64,000 bases of DNA from Symsagittifera roscoffensis (GCF_963678635.1 NC_087067.1:19847639-19911638); one strand, 5' to 3'; shown: positions 43,755-54,547, counted from the stretch's first letter. Notes: generated by a model not told the origin, from the letters alone. Program-made: numbers and translations.

Positions 43755-44986
43755 GGAGGACCATTCATCCTAGGAGAAGAATAGGGCCAGTTAACCCAAT
43801 GGAAGAGGCAACTGGCACGTCCAGATCAGACACGAGATCGGAGACGACAAGTACCAGTCGAGAGGAGAGACGCCCGGATAGAGGCTCATTGATGTGGTCA
43901 AGACCCATACCATCTCCCTGGCATGTGTACAAGGACGAACTGATGAAGCTGGATCTCCAGAGGGTTAGCTTCATCGAGGACGCCAGGAGGATGCTGAATG
44001 GAGCGAGGCTATCCGTCAGTAGACTGTACTCGATAACAGGTGTAGACTGGTTAATAGCCGCTGGCATAAATTTCAGCTCCACGACGGCCTTGAGATTTGC
44101 TGACCTAGAGGGACTGCCCTCTAATAACACGATGGGACCAGTGAACGCAAGACCATTGCAGAACGTGAGGTTGAATCATGATGAAGGGAATCGAGAAGAG
44201 AGACCTGGAAGATTTTTGGTAACAAGGGCGCCAATCGGACAACATGTGAAGATGTTCAGGCAGGTGAGCTCACCTCCAGGTCATGTGAAAGATAGAATAT
44301 ACCCGAAACAAGTGATTCAAGATGGTGACGTCCAAAGGTACGGCGGATTGAAAGCGATAAAGAAAGATGAGACCATCTTTGCAGCGTACGACAAAGCAGA
44401 AATGAGGAAGGCCAAGATTATGATAGTAGCGAATTCAGAGTTCGTGTACACTTCCAAGTCTCTGTTTTGGCCGGATGTCATAATGTTGGCAGCGGTCGAC
44501 CTGGACCTACTGCAAGCCGTATCTCTGGCAATAGGGGTACAAAGACAGACGGACATGAACCCAGTCACGATCGTAATTGCTGGCATCAATGACCACTTGC
44601 ACAGTAGAGGTTTTCTGAGAAGACTCAGCGATCCTGCAATGGCAGAAAATGCAGTGTGGCCAGCGATAAAGGATATCCTGGAGTCAATGGGTCAAGTGGT
44701 GGATGCGACGAAGGAGGGGTCGTTCAACAAGGTAACACCGAGAGTAGTGTTCGCGCTGTCTCCGGGGTATGCATGTCTCCCGGATGGATTGAAGTTCGTG
44801 TATGCGATCGTGACCTTGCTCTCGGAAGGGAAATATGATGTGATCATATCAGCCCCAAATCGCATGTTAGAAATGGAGAACCTGAAACCACTCAGGGCAG
44901 AACTACCTGCGTATAGACGACGACCATCGAGTGGTCACAGCGATGTCAAACGACTTATGGTTCCGAGCAATGGAAGTAACGGGTGA
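43724..44986 (+). CDS. cargo protein 3, N-terminal part (fossil); possible second SGNH-like fold
   Basis: 420 codons. After a Ser/Arg-rich start (SDTRSETTSTSREERRP) comes a folded region: WHVYKDELMKLDLQRVSFIE, KIMIVANSEFVYTSKSLFWP, VTIVIAGINDHLHSRGFL (~44563) and RVVFALSPGYACLPDGLKFV. A G-x-N-D word followed ~65 residues later by a D-G-L-K word resembles SGNH blocks III and V, so this may be a degenerate, non-catalytic copy of the same fold; that is inference. The same region is present in the second element at the right window edge. Its end runs into the tandem array. Confidence 0.5.
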   Translation: MQDRLGEAPVRRTIHPRRRIGPVNPMEEATGTSRSDTRSETTSTSREERRPDRGSLMWSRPIPSPWHVYKDELMKLDLQRVSFIEDARRMLNGARLSVSRLYSITGVDWLIAAGINFSSTTALRFADLEGLPSNNTMGPVNARPLQNVRLNHDEGNREERPGRFLVTRAPIGQHVKMFRQVSSPPGHVKDRIYPKQVIQDGDVQRYGGLKAIKKDETIFAAYDKAEMRKAKIMIVANSEFVYTSKSLFWPDVIMLAAVDLDLLQAVSLAIGVQRQTDMNPVTIVIAGINDHLHSRGFLRRLSDPAMAENAVWPAIKDILESMGQVVDATKEGSFNKVTPRVVFALSPGYACLPDGLKFVYAIVTLLSEGKYDVIISAPNRMLEMENLKPLRAELPAYRRRPSSGHSDVKRLMVPSNGSNG

Positions 44987-46520
44987 AAAAGCGAGAAGGA
45001 AGAATCCACAGGAGACTAGAGCTCATTTGGAGGCGATGGTTTTGAGGACCAAATCGGAGGCCAACCAGTGGTTACATCTAAGTCCTCGAGTAGCGGCATT
45101 GGGTGCAGATGCTTTTGAGCAAGGCCCTATAATGATGAAGAAAATCCATGCTTATTTGTTGAAGGAGGTAAGCCTAGCGGAAAATGCTGAAGAAAAGACG
45201 GCTGAGTTAGTGAATAGAATGGGCCAAATTACCTTGAAAACCTTCTGGACCCAGGAAGTGAAGGGGAAAGAAGGCTTTGAACGAACAGATAGCATGCTGG
45301 AAGGGTTGGGAGCCGGATGGACCGCGTCCTTCTTGGCAAAAGTCTACCCGAAAGTCTCTCATTACTTGATAAAGGAATTCCTCCAAGCAGTAGTGGAAGT
45401 GTCAATAGTGGAACTACTAGCCTTGTTCGTGACGTTTGGAGCAGAGAGTTTCGGTAAAGGACCGGCGATGCTGCTCACCGAAGGAATCCAGAACCTGCGG
45501 TTAGATGGCCTTCTAACACTGATTGCGATTACCCACGGAAACTTGGGAGGACTAATGAAGTTGACACGTTGTCCAGATCAGATGAGAGAGAGGGCGAGGA
45601 ATTTAGATATGAAGAAATCCACAGACTCGTGGAACAAGATAAGAGACCTGAGACACACTCTTATCCAATATCTCTCACAACAAAATCGCTTTGGAACGGG
45701 AGAAGACGAGACTATCGAAAGAGAAGAAGATGTTAGACGACATGTTGGGGGCATGCCCCTGTTAACCGATCTGAGCTTGGTTATGAGAACCGATCCCTTA
45801 GCATTGATCAGAGGAGCCACGGAGTTTGTGACCGTGATCTATGGACCAGCGGTCACGTTTGCGTTCCCTGACGTTAAGGTGGAGGCGTATAGGAGGTCGG
45901 TGCTGCACCTGAACCTCATATCAGCAGTGGACGGTAGTGCACTGAACTGGTGTGAGCAACACACATTGCGGGAGCTCATGAGTGAAGATCTGTTATTTGC
46001 GAAAATATCAGAGCCAGAGATGACAGTCATCCACTTTGACGATCACTTCCGTGATCGCATGGGAGAAGTAGAAAGAGGACACATCGAGGTGTTTCCGAAG
46101 CTTTGGAATTTGAGACCCTATGATAAAACGAATGGTGAGATAACCAGAGTGCCTCGTCTCGTTGCAGCATATCACAAGGTGAGAGAAGAGACGAAGGATT
46201 GGGGTGATTACGAGAAGCTGCCGGAAGAAATCCCCGAATTCCCTCTGATAAGAAGGATTTTGCTCGGAGCAGTCTCCGTGGTGCAAACTCCTAGGTTGAG
46301 AGCATTCGAGGGGACAATGGATCCATACTTTGTAGGGAGAAATGCCGCCGTGTTACAGTACACACGATTTGCCTATACGGATCAAGCGACGAGAAGACGA
46401 ATAAGCAACGCCGCGACTCCCAAGCCTGGAAGATTCGACGAGGAATGGGCGGGATTAGGGATCATATCAGCCCCAAATCGCATGATAGAAATGGAGAACC
46501 TGAAACCACTCAGGGCATAA
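44931..46520 (+). CDS. cargo protein 3 main part, array unit 1 (fossil)
   Basis: 529 codons, mainly helical, unknown family. Landmarks: NDLWFRAMEVTGEKARRK, HLSPRVAALGADAFEQGPIM, FWTQEVKGKEGFERTDSML, SHYLIKEFLQAVVEVSIVEL, GGMPLLTDLSLVMRTDPLAL, YGPAVTFAFPDVKVEAYRRS, ALNWCEQHTLRELM, EEIPEFPLIRRILLGAVSVV. No catalytic motif, signal peptide or membrane span is seen. Confidence 0.6.
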   Translation: MVTAMSNDLWFRAMEVTGEKARRKNPQETRAHLEAMVLRTKSEANQWLHLSPRVAALGADAFEQGPIMMKKIHAYLLKEVSLAENAEEKTAELVNRMGQITLKTFWTQEVKGKEGFERTDSMLEGLGAGWTASFLAKVYPKVSHYLIKEFLQAVVEVSIVELLALFVTFGAESFGKGPAMLLTEGIQNLRLDGLLTLIAITHGNLGGLMKLTRCPDQMRERARNLDMKKSTDSWNKIRDLRHTLIQYLSQQNRFGTGEDETIEREEDVRRHVGGMPLLTDLSLVMRTDPLALIRGATEFVTVIYGPAVTFAFPDVKVEAYRRSVLHLNLISAVDGSALNWCEQHTLRELMSEDLLFAKISEPEMTVIHFDDHFRDRMGEVERGHIEVFPKLWNLRPYDKTNGEITRVPRLVAAYHKVREETKDWGDYEKLPEEIPEFPLIRRILLGAVSVVQTPRLRAFEGTMDPYFVGRNAAVLQYTRFAYTDQATRRRISNAATPKPGRFDEEWAGLGIISAPNRMIEMENLKPLRA

Positions 46521-46529
46521 CTACCTGCG

Positions 46530-48263
46530 GTGTGGTCAGATATCTCGAACGCGATGAGAGGATTCAAGGACCATGCGCTGCACATGTTAGTGTTGGATGA
46601 GGTGCTGGGGTTGGAACTGTCCAACTTCAGTCGACAGCTCAAACTTAAACCGGGAATAGACGACGACCATCGAGTGGTCACAGCGATGTCAAACGACTTA
46701 TGGTTCCGAGCAATGGAAGTAACGGGTGAAAAAGCGAGAAGGAAGAATTCACAGGAGACTAGAGCTCATTTGGAGGCGATGGTTTTGAGGACCAAATCGG
46801 AGGCCAACCAGTGGTTACATCTAAGTCCTCGAGTAGCGGCATTGGGTGCAGATGCTTTTGAGCAAGGCCCTATAATGATGAAGAAAATCCATGCTTATTT
46901 GTTGAAGGAGGTAAACCTAGCGGAAAATGCTGAAGAAAAGACGGCTGAGTTAGTGAATAGAATGGGCCAAATTACCTTGAAAACCTTCTGGACCCAGGAA
47001 GTGAAGGGGAAAGAAGGCTTTGAACGAACAGATAGCATGCTGGAAGGGTTGGGAGCCGGATGGACCGCGTCCTTCTTGGCAAAAGTCTACCCGAAAGTCT
47101 CTCATTACTTGATAAAGGAATTCCTCCAAGCAGTAGTGGAAGTGTCAATAGTGGAACTACTAGCCTTGTTCGTGACGTTTGGAGCAGAGAGTTTCGGTAA
47201 AGGACCGGCGATGCTGCTCACCGAAGGAATCCAGAACCTGCGGTTAGATGGGCTTCTAACACTGATTGCGATTACCCACGGAAACTTGGGAGGACTAATG
47301 AAGTTGACACGTTGTCCAGATCAGATGAGAGAGAGGGCGAGGAATTTAGATATGAAGAAATCCACAGACTCGTGGAACAAGATAAGAGACCTGAGACACA
47401 CTCTTATCCAATATCTCTCACAACAAAATCGCTTTGGAATGGGAGAAGACGAGACTATCGAAAGAGAAGAAGATGTTAGACGACATGTTGGGGGCATGCC
47501 CCTGTTAACCGATCTGAGCTTGGTTATGAGAACCGATCCCTTAGCATTGATCAGAGGAGCCACGGAGTTTGTGACCGTGATCTATGGACCAGCGGTCACG
47601 TTTGCGTTCCCTGACGTTAAGGTGGAGGCGTATAGGAGGTCGGTGCTGCACCTGAACCTCATATCAGCAGTGGACGGTAGTGCACTGAACTGGTGTGAGC
47701 AACACACATTGCGGGAGCTCATGAGTGAAGATCTGTTATTTGCAAAAATATCAGAGCCAGAGATGACAGTCATCCACTTTGACGATCACTTCCGTGATTG
47801 CATGGGAGAAGTAGAAAGAGGACACATCGAGGTGTTTCCGAAGCTTTGGAATTTGAGACCCTATGATAAAACGAATGGTGAGATAACCAGAGTGCCTCGT
47901 CTCGTTGCAGCATATCACAAGGTGAGAGAAGAGACGAAGGATTGGGGTGATTACGAGAAGCTGCCGGAAGAAATCCCCGAATTCCCTCTGATAAGAAGGA
48001 TTTTGCTCGGAGCAGTCTCCGTGGTGCAAACTCCTAGGTTGAGAGCATTCGAGGGGACAATGGATCCATACTTTGTAGGGAGAAATGCCGCCGTGTTACA
48101 GTACACACGATTTGCCTATACGGATCAAGCGACGAGAAGACGAATAAGCAACGCCGCGACTCCCAAGCCTGGAAGATTCGACGAGGAATGGGCGGGATTA
48201 GGGATCATATCAGCCCCAAATCGCATGATAGAAATGGAGAACCTGAAACCACTCAGGGCATAA
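46530..48263 (+). CDS. cargo protein 3 repeat, array unit 2 (fossil)
   Basis: 577 codons starting MWSDISNAMRGFKDHALHML, LDEVLGLELSNFSRQLKLKP, otherwise as unit 1. The start lies in a segment that the first unit does not share. Confidence 0.6.
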   Translation: MWSDISNAMRGFKDHALHMLVLDEVLGLELSNFSRQLKLKPGIDDDHRVVTAMSNDLWFRAMEVTGEKARRKNSQETRAHLEAMVLRTKSEANQWLHLSPRVAALGADAFEQGPIMMKKIHAYLLKEVNLAENAEEKTAELVNRMGQITLKTFWTQEVKGKEGFERTDSMLEGLGAGWTASFLAKVYPKVSHYLIKEFLQAVVEVSIVELLALFVTFGAESFGKGPAMLLTEGIQNLRLDGLLTLIAITHGNLGGLMKLTRCPDQMRERARNLDMKKSTDSWNKIRDLRHTLIQYLSQQNRFGMGEDETIEREEDVRRHVGGMPLLTDLSLVMRTDPLALIRGATEFVTVIYGPAVTFAFPDVKVEAYRRSVLHLNLISAVDGSALNWCEQHTLRELMSEDLLFAKISEPEMTVIHFDDHFRDCMGEVERGHIEVFPKLWNLRPYDKTNGEITRVPRLVAAYHKVREETKDWGDYEKLPEEIPEFPLIRRILLGAVSVVQTPRLRAFEGTMDPYFVGRNAAVLQYTRFAYTDQATRRRISNAATPKPGRFDEEWAGLGIISAPNRMIEMENLKPLRA

Positions 48264-48272
48264 CTACCTGCG

Positions 48273-50006
48273 GTGTGGTCAGATATCTCGAACGCGATGA
48301 GAGGATTCAAGGACCATGCGCTGCACATGTTAGTGTTGGATGAGGTGCTGGGGTTGGAACTGTCCAACTTCAGTCGACAGCTCAAACTTAAACCGGGAAT
48401 AGACGACGACCATCGAGTGGTCACAGCGATGTCAAACGACTTATGGTTCCGAGCAATGGAAGTAACGGGTGAAAAAGCGAGAAGGAAGAATTCACAGGAG
48501 ACTAGAGCTCATTTGGAGGCGATGGTTTTGAGGACCAAATCGGAGGCCAACCAGTGGTTACATCTAAGTTCTCGAGTAGCGGCATTGGGTGCAGATGCTT
48601 TTGAGCAAGGCCCTATAATGATGAAGAAAATCCATGCTTATTTGTTGAAGGAGGTAAACCTAGCGGAAAATGCTGAAGAAAAGACGGCTGAGTTAGTGAA
48701 TAGAATGGGCCAAATTACCTTGAAAACCTTCTGGACCCAGGAAGTGAAGGGGAAAGAAGGCTTTGAACGAACAGATAGCATGCTGGAAGGGTTGGGAGCC
48801 GGATGGACCGCGTCCTTCTTGGCAAAAGTCTACCCGAAAGTCTCTCATTACTTGATAAAGGAATTCCTCCAAGCAGTAGTGGAAGTGTCAATAGTGGAAC
48901 TACTAGCCTTGTTCGTGACGTTTGGAGCAGAGAGTTTCGGTAAAGGACCGGCGATGCTGCTCACCGAAGGAATCCAGAACCTGCGGTTAGATGGGCTTCT
49001 AACACTGATTGCGATTACCCACGGAAACTTGGGAGGACTAATGAAGTTGACACGTTGTCCAGATCAGATGAGAGAGAGGGCGAGGAATTTAGATATGAAG
49101 AAATCCACAGACTCGTGGAACAAGATAAGAGACCTGAGACACACTCTTATCCAATATCTCTCACAACAAAATCGCTTTGGAACGGGAGAAGACGAGACTA
49201 TCGAAAGAGAAGAAGATGTTAGACGACATGTTGGGGGCATGCCCCTGTTAACCGATCTGAGCTTGGTTATGAGAACCGATCCCTTAGCATTGATCAGAGG
49301 AGCCACGGAGTTTGTGACCGTGATCTATGGACCAGCGGTCACGTTTGCGTTCCCTGACGTTAAGGTGGAGGCGTATAGGAGGTCGGTGCTGCACCTGAAC
49401 CTCATATCAGCAGTGGACGGTAGTGCACTGAACTGGTGTGAGCAACACACATTGCGGGAGCTCATGAGTGAAGATCTGTTATTTGCAAAAATATCAGAGC
49501 CAGAGATGACAGTCATCCACTTTGACGATCACTTCCGTGATCGCATGGGAGAAGTAGAAAGAGGACACATCGAGGTGTTTCCGAAGCTTTGGAATTTGAG
49601 ACCCTATGATAAAACGAATGGTGAGATAACCAGAGTGCCTCGTCTCGTTGCAGCATATCACAAGGTGAGAGAAGAGACGAAGGATTGGGGTGATTACGAG
49701 AAGCTGCCGGAAGAAATCCCCGAATTCCCTCTGATAAGAAGGATTTTGCTCGGAGCAGTCTCCGTGGTGCAAACTCCTAGGTTGAGAGCATTCGAGGGGA
49801 CAATGGATCCATACTTTGTAGGGAGAAATGCCGCCGTGTTACAGTACACACGATTTGCCTATACGGATCAAGCGACGAGAAGACGAATAAGCAACGCCGC
49901 GACTCCCAAGCCTGGAAGATTCGACGAGGAATGGGCGGGATTAGGGATCATATCAGCCCCAAATCGCATGATAGAAATGGAGAACCTGAAACCACTCAGG
50001 GCATAA
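48273..50006 (+). CDS. cargo protein 3 repeat, array unit 3 (fossil)
   Basis: 577 codons, nearly identical to the unit 2 frame. Confidence 0.6.
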   Translation: MWSDISNAMRGFKDHALHMLVLDEVLGLELSNFSRQLKLKPGIDDDHRVVTAMSNDLWFRAMEVTGEKARRKNSQETRAHLEAMVLRTKSEANQWLHLSSRVAALGADAFEQGPIMMKKIHAYLLKEVNLAENAEEKTAELVNRMGQITLKTFWTQEVKGKEGFERTDSMLEGLGAGWTASFLAKVYPKVSHYLIKEFLQAVVEVSIVELLALFVTFGAESFGKGPAMLLTEGIQNLRLDGLLTLIAITHGNLGGLMKLTRCPDQMRERARNLDMKKSTDSWNKIRDLRHTLIQYLSQQNRFGTGEDETIEREEDVRRHVGGMPLLTDLSLVMRTDPLALIRGATEFVTVIYGPAVTFAFPDVKVEAYRRSVLHLNLISAVDGSALNWCEQHTLRELMSEDLLFAKISEPEMTVIHFDDHFRDRMGEVERGHIEVFPKLWNLRPYDKTNGEITRVPRLVAAYHKVREETKDWGDYEKLPEEIPEFPLIRRILLGAVSVVQTPRLRAFEGTMDPYFVGRNAAVLQYTRFAYTDQATRRRISNAATPKPGRFDEEWAGLGIISAPNRMIEMENLKPLRA

Positions 50007-50015
50007 CTACCTGCG

Positions 50016-51749
50016 GTGTGGTCAGATATCTCGAACGCGATGAGAGGATTCAAGGACCATGCGCTGCACATGTTAGTGTTGGATGAGGTGCTGGGGTTGG
50101 AACTGTCCCACTTCAGTCGACAGCTCAAACTTAAACCGGGAATAGACGACGACCATCGAGTGGTCACAGCGATGTCAAACGACTTATGGTTCCGAGCAAT
50201 GGAAGTAACGGGTGAAAAAGCGAGAAGGAAGAATTCACAGGAGACTAGAGCTCATTTGGAGGCGATGGTTTTGAGGACCAAATCGGAGGCCAACCAGTGG
50301 TTACATCTAAGTCCTCGAGTAGCGGCATTGGGTGCAGATGCTTTTGAGCAAGGCCCTATAATGATGAAGAAAATCCATGCTTATTTGTTGAAGGAGGTAA
50401 ACCTAGCGGAAAATGCTGAAGAAAAGACGGCTGAGTTAGTGAATAGAATGGGCCAAATTACCTTGAAAACCTTCTGGACCCAGGAAGTGAAGGGGAAAGA
50501 AGGCTTTGAACGAACAGATAGCATGCTGGAAGGGTTGGGAGCCGGATGGACCGCGTCCTTCTTGGCAAAAGTCTACCCGAAAGTCTCTCATTACTTGATA
50601 AAGGAATTCCTCCAAGCAGTAGTGGAAGTGTCAATAGTGGAACTACTAGCCTTGTTCGTGACGTTTGGAGCAGAGAGTTTCGGTAAAGGACCGGCGATGC
50701 TGCTCACCGAAGGAATCCAGAACCTGCGGTTAGATGGGCTTCTAACACTGATTGCGATTACCCACGGAAACTTGGGAGGACTAATGAAGTTGACACGTTG
50801 TCCAGATCAGATGAGAGAGAGGGCGAGGAATTTAGATATGAAGAAATCCACAGACTCGTGGAACAAGATAAGAGACCTGAGACACACTCTTATCCAATAT
50901 CTCTCACAACAAAATCGCTTTGGAACGGGAGAAGACGAGACTATCGAAAGAGAAGAAGATGTTAGACGACATGTTGGGGGCATGCCCCTGTTAACCGATC
51001 TGAGTTTGGTTATGAGAACCGATCCCTTAGCATTGATCAGAGGAGCCACGGAGTTTGTGACCGTGATCTATGGACCAGCGGTCACGTTTGCGTTCCCTGA
51101 CGTTAAGGTGGAGGCGTATAGGAGGTCGGTGCTGCACCTGAACCTCATATCAGCAGTGGACGGTAGTGCACTGAACTGGTGTGAGCAACACACATTGCGG
51201 GAGCTCATGAGTGAAGATCTGTTATTTGCGAAAATATCAGAGCCAGAGATGACAGTCATCCACTTTGACGATCACTTCCGTGATCGCATGGGAGAAGTAG
51301 AAAGAGGACACATCGAGGTGTTTCCGAAGCTTTGGAATTTGAGACCCTATGATAAAACGAATGGTGAGATAACCAGAGTGCCTCGTCTCGTTGCAGCATA
51401 TCACAAGGTGAGAGAAGAGACGAAGGATTGGGGTGATTACGAGAAGCTGCCGGAAGAAATCCCCGAATTCCCTCTGATAAGAAGGATTTTGCTCGGAGCA
51501 GTCTCCGTGGTGCAAACTCCTAGGTTGAGAGCATTCGAGGGGACAATGGATCCATACTTTGTAGGGAGAAATGCCGCCGTGTTACAGTACACACGATTTG
51601 CCTATACGGATCAAGCGACGAGAAGACGAATAAGCAACGCCGCGACTCCCAAGCCTGGAAGATTCGACGAGGAATGGGCGGGATTAGGGATCATATCAGC
51701 CCCAAATCGCATGATAGAAATGGAGAACCTGAAACCACTCAGGGCATAA
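50016..51749 (+). CDS. cargo protein 3 repeat, array unit 4 (fossil)
   Basis: 577 codons, nearly identical to the unit 2 frame (for example LGLELSHFSRQ where the others have LSNFSRQ). Confidence 0.6.
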   Translation: MWSDISNAMRGFKDHALHMLVLDEVLGLELSHFSRQLKLKPGIDDDHRVVTAMSNDLWFRAMEVTGEKARRKNSQETRAHLEAMVLRTKSEANQWLHLSPRVAALGADAFEQGPIMMKKIHAYLLKEVNLAENAEEKTAELVNRMGQITLKTFWTQEVKGKEGFERTDSMLEGLGAGWTASFLAKVYPKVSHYLIKEFLQAVVEVSIVELLALFVTFGAESFGKGPAMLLTEGIQNLRLDGLLTLIAITHGNLGGLMKLTRCPDQMRERARNLDMKKSTDSWNKIRDLRHTLIQYLSQQNRFGTGEDETIEREEDVRRHVGGMPLLTDLSLVMRTDPLALIRGATEFVTVIYGPAVTFAFPDVKVEAYRRSVLHLNLISAVDGSALNWCEQHTLRELMSEDLLFAKISEPEMTVIHFDDHFRDRMGEVERGHIEVFPKLWNLRPYDKTNGEITRVPRLVAAYHKVREETKDWGDYEKLPEEIPEFPLIRRILLGAVSVVQTPRLRAFEGTMDPYFVGRNAAVLQYTRFAYTDQATRRRISNAATPKPGRFDEEWAGLGIISAPNRMIEMENLKPLRA

Positions 51750-51758
51750 CTACCTGCG

Positions 51759-53989
51759 GTGTGGTCAGATATCTCGAACGCGATGAGAGGATTCAAGGAC
51801 CATGCGCTGCACATGTTAGTGTTGGATGAGGTGCTGGGGTTGGAACTGTCCAACTTCAGTCGACAGCTCAAACTTAAACCGGGAATAGACGACGACCATC
51901 GAGTGGTCACAGCGATGTCAAACGACTTATGGTTCCGAGCAATGGAAGTAACGGGTGAAAAAGCGAGAAGGAAGAATTCACAGGAGACTAGAGCTCATTT
52001 GGAGGCGATGGTTTTGAGGACCAAATCGGAGGCCAACCAGTGGTTACATCTAAGTCCTCGAGTAGCGGCATTGGGTGCAGATGCTTTTGAGCAAGGCCCT
52101 ATAATGATGAAGAAAATCCATGCTTATTTGTTGAAGGAGGTAAACCTAGCGGAAAATGCTGAAGAAAAGACGGCTGAGTTAGTGAATAGAATGGGCCAAA
52201 TTACCTTGAAAACCTTCTGGACCCAGGAAGTGAAGGGGAAAGAAGGCTTTGAACGAACAGATAGCATGCTGGAAGGGTTGGGAGCCGGATGGACCGCGTC
52301 CTTCTTGGCAAAAGTCTACCCGAAAGTCTCTCATTACTTGATAAAGGAATTCCTCCAAGCAGTAGTGGAAGTGTCAATAGTGGAACTACTAGCCTTGTTC
52401 GTGACGTTTGGAGCAGAGAGTTTCGGTAAAGGACCGGCGATGCTGCTCACCGAAGGAATCCAGAACCTGCGGTTAGATGGGCTTCTAACACTGATTGCGA
52501 TTACCCACGGAAACTTGGGAGGACTAATGAAGTTGACACGTTGTCCAGATCAGATGAGAGAGAGGGCGAGGAATTTAGATATGAAGAAATCCACAGACTC
52601 GTGGAATAAGATAAGAGACCTGAGACAAACTCTTATCCAATATCTCCTACAACAAAATCGCTTTGGAACGGGAGAGTATGAGACTTTCGAGAGAGAGGAA
52701 GATGTGAGACGACATGTTGGGGGCATGCCCCTACTAACAGATGTGTTTGGGCATGAGGACTGATCCCTTAGCGTTGATCAGAGGAGCCACGGAGTTTGTG
52801 ACAGTGATCGAACGGATACTACCATTAAATGATGTCAAAGTGGAGGCGTATAGGAGGTCGGTGCTGCACCTGAACCTCATATCAGCAGTGGACGGTAGTG
52901 CGCTGAACTGGTGTGAGCAGCACATGTTGCGGGAGCTCATGAGCGAAGATCTGTTGGTTGCGAAAACATCAGAGCCAGAAATGACCGTCATCAATTTTGA
53001 CGATCACTTTCGTGATCGCATGGGAGAAGTAGAAAGAGGACACATCGAGGTGTTTCCGAAGCTTTGGAATCTGAGACCCTATGATAAAACGAATGGTGAG
53101 ATAACCAGAGTGCCTCGTCTCACTGCAACATATCACAAGGTGAGAGAAGAGACGAAGGACTGGGGTGATTACGAGAAGCTGCCGGAAGAAATCCCCGAAT
53201 TCCCTCTGATAAGAAGGATGTTGCTCGGAGCAGTCTCCGTAGTACAAACTCCTAGGTTGAGAGCATTTGAAACCAATGAAAGGAGAATAGGGAATTTCGT
53301 GGGAACGATGGATACATACTTTGTTACAATACACACGATTTGCCTATACGGATCAAGCGACGAGAAGGCGAATAAGCAACGCCTCGACTCCCAAGCCTGG
53401 AAGATTTGACGAGGAATGGGCGGGATTAGGCTTAGCGCCTATGAAGATGAGAGGCTGGACCGAACTGTCTGAGGCCTCCTTGATCCTGACTAATGTGAAA
53501 CCGGAATTGAAAGTAGGAGGAACACTGCAGGTGAGAACCTTCCTAGCACCCTTCGGCTGCGAGGAAATCAAAGTGGTCCATGGAGAAGAGAAAGATGGAT
53601 CAGCTGGCACACTGATCATGCCGAAATTCCTGGATGGGGCGACAATGAAAAGCAGGGGCCCTCAAGCTCGAAGAATGATACGTCAGAAGGAGATGACGGA
53701 CAGGGAGGAAGCCGTCAAGCGGAAGAACCCATGCAACAGGATGCAAGTGGATTCAACAGGGCATCGACAGGAGGAGTATCCAGCCTGGATTTCAATATCT
53801 TCAGTGATCTTGAGAACAACGTTGATACGTTGGAGGCGACTGAGCCAGCGGATGAAGGCATTTCGAAACTGGAACCTCCGTCAGCCTTTACGGAAAGGAA
53901 ACGGAATTTGCCGGAGAGCAGCTCTCCTGGCAATTCAAGAAATAACGAGCAAAGAAGCCTCATGGAATCACCAAGGAGAAGAAGAATAG
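51759..53989 (+). CDS. cargo protein 3, last unit and native C-terminal part (fossil)
   Basis: Frames 51759-52763, 52741-53409 and 53321-53989 cover the last unit and its unique continuation: GRFDEEWAGLGLAPMKMRGW, TELSEASLILTNVKPELKVG, TLQVRTFLAPFGCEEIKVVH. The continuation shows what followed the unit before amplification. A matching segment (KYRAPYGLQEVELQQEGRNL) occurs in the second element on the minus strand at ~61850. Confidence 0.55.
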
Positions 53990-54408
53990 AGGGCTCAGCC
54001 AGAGTACCTTTCTTGGGAACGTTGCCCGAAGAACAGTGGGAAGTACATCATCGAGACCATGAAAGTAGGACGGGATATGGATTGGACAGAGTGGCGTTCA
54101 TGGAAGAAGTCTGGACAGTGGTTCAGAGCTATGGGACCCATTCCATTTTGAAAACAGGTCTCAACCGACCATTGATGCGGGAAGTCCTTGACAAACTTGA
54201 TGAGTGTGAAGGGAGATTGAGTGAGCTGTTGATTGACTCAGCCACTGATGAAAGTGAAGCGAACTCTCCCATCAAGATGACACCGCAGGATGGTAAAGGA
54301 GAGGTGGTGTATCTGCCAAGAACCAGGAGGGGAACGATGCGATCCAAATTGGTGATTGATAAGATCAATGAGATGAAGATGAAGTGCATTCAGAGATATC
54401 AAAAATAG
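53731..54408 (+). CDS. cargo protein 4, unknown (fossil)
   Basis: 225 codons. N-terminal half acidic and Ser-rich (LEATEPADEGISKLEPPSAF); C-terminal half with FMEEVWTVVQSYGTHSILKT, GLNRPLMREVLDKLDECEG. The latter aligns with FKEELWSTVVKVGEPVLIGT, GLDEKRRNGLLD in the second element (61225-62292 and 60068-60415). It overlaps the end of protein 3 in another frame. No family recognised. Confidence 0.5.
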   Translation: MQQDASGFNRASTGGVSSLDFNIFSDLENNVDTLEATEPADEGISKLEPPSAFTERKRNLPESSSPGNSRNNEQRSLMESPRRRRIEGSARVPFLGTLPEEQWEVHHRDHESRTGYGLDRVAFMEEVWTVVQSYGTHSILKTGLNRPLMREVLDKLDECEGRLSELLIDSATDESEANSPIKMTPQDGKGEVVYLPRTRRGTMRSKLVIDKINEMKMKCIQRYQK

Positions 54409-54547
54409 GAAAGACGAAAGTGGATTCAGAGATATCAAAAAAAGCTGTCAATTCAGCAAAACGAAAATGAGTCGAAGAGGCAAGGGATTTGGGACAAGGT
54501 GATTATCAATTACCTGGCACGAACAGAATGTTGACCGATGTATAGCG

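Larger units (their letters stand above)
44842..53430 (+). repeat. tandem array of a 1,743-bp coding unit (five units)
   Basis: Units start at GATCATATCAGCC: 44842 (1,618 bp), 46460, 48203 and 49946 (1,743 bp each), and 51689 (~1,742 bp). Units 1-4 and the first ~900 bp of unit 5 are nearly identical (a handful of differences per unit). From ~52600 to 53430 unit 5 is clearly more diverged, and the sequence then continues into unique DNA. The joints fall where ...GGGATTAGG meets GATCATATC. The array sits inside an element whose LTRs differ by 4-5 %, so it is younger than the insertion, kept alike by gene conversion, or an assembly product. Confidence 0.95.
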
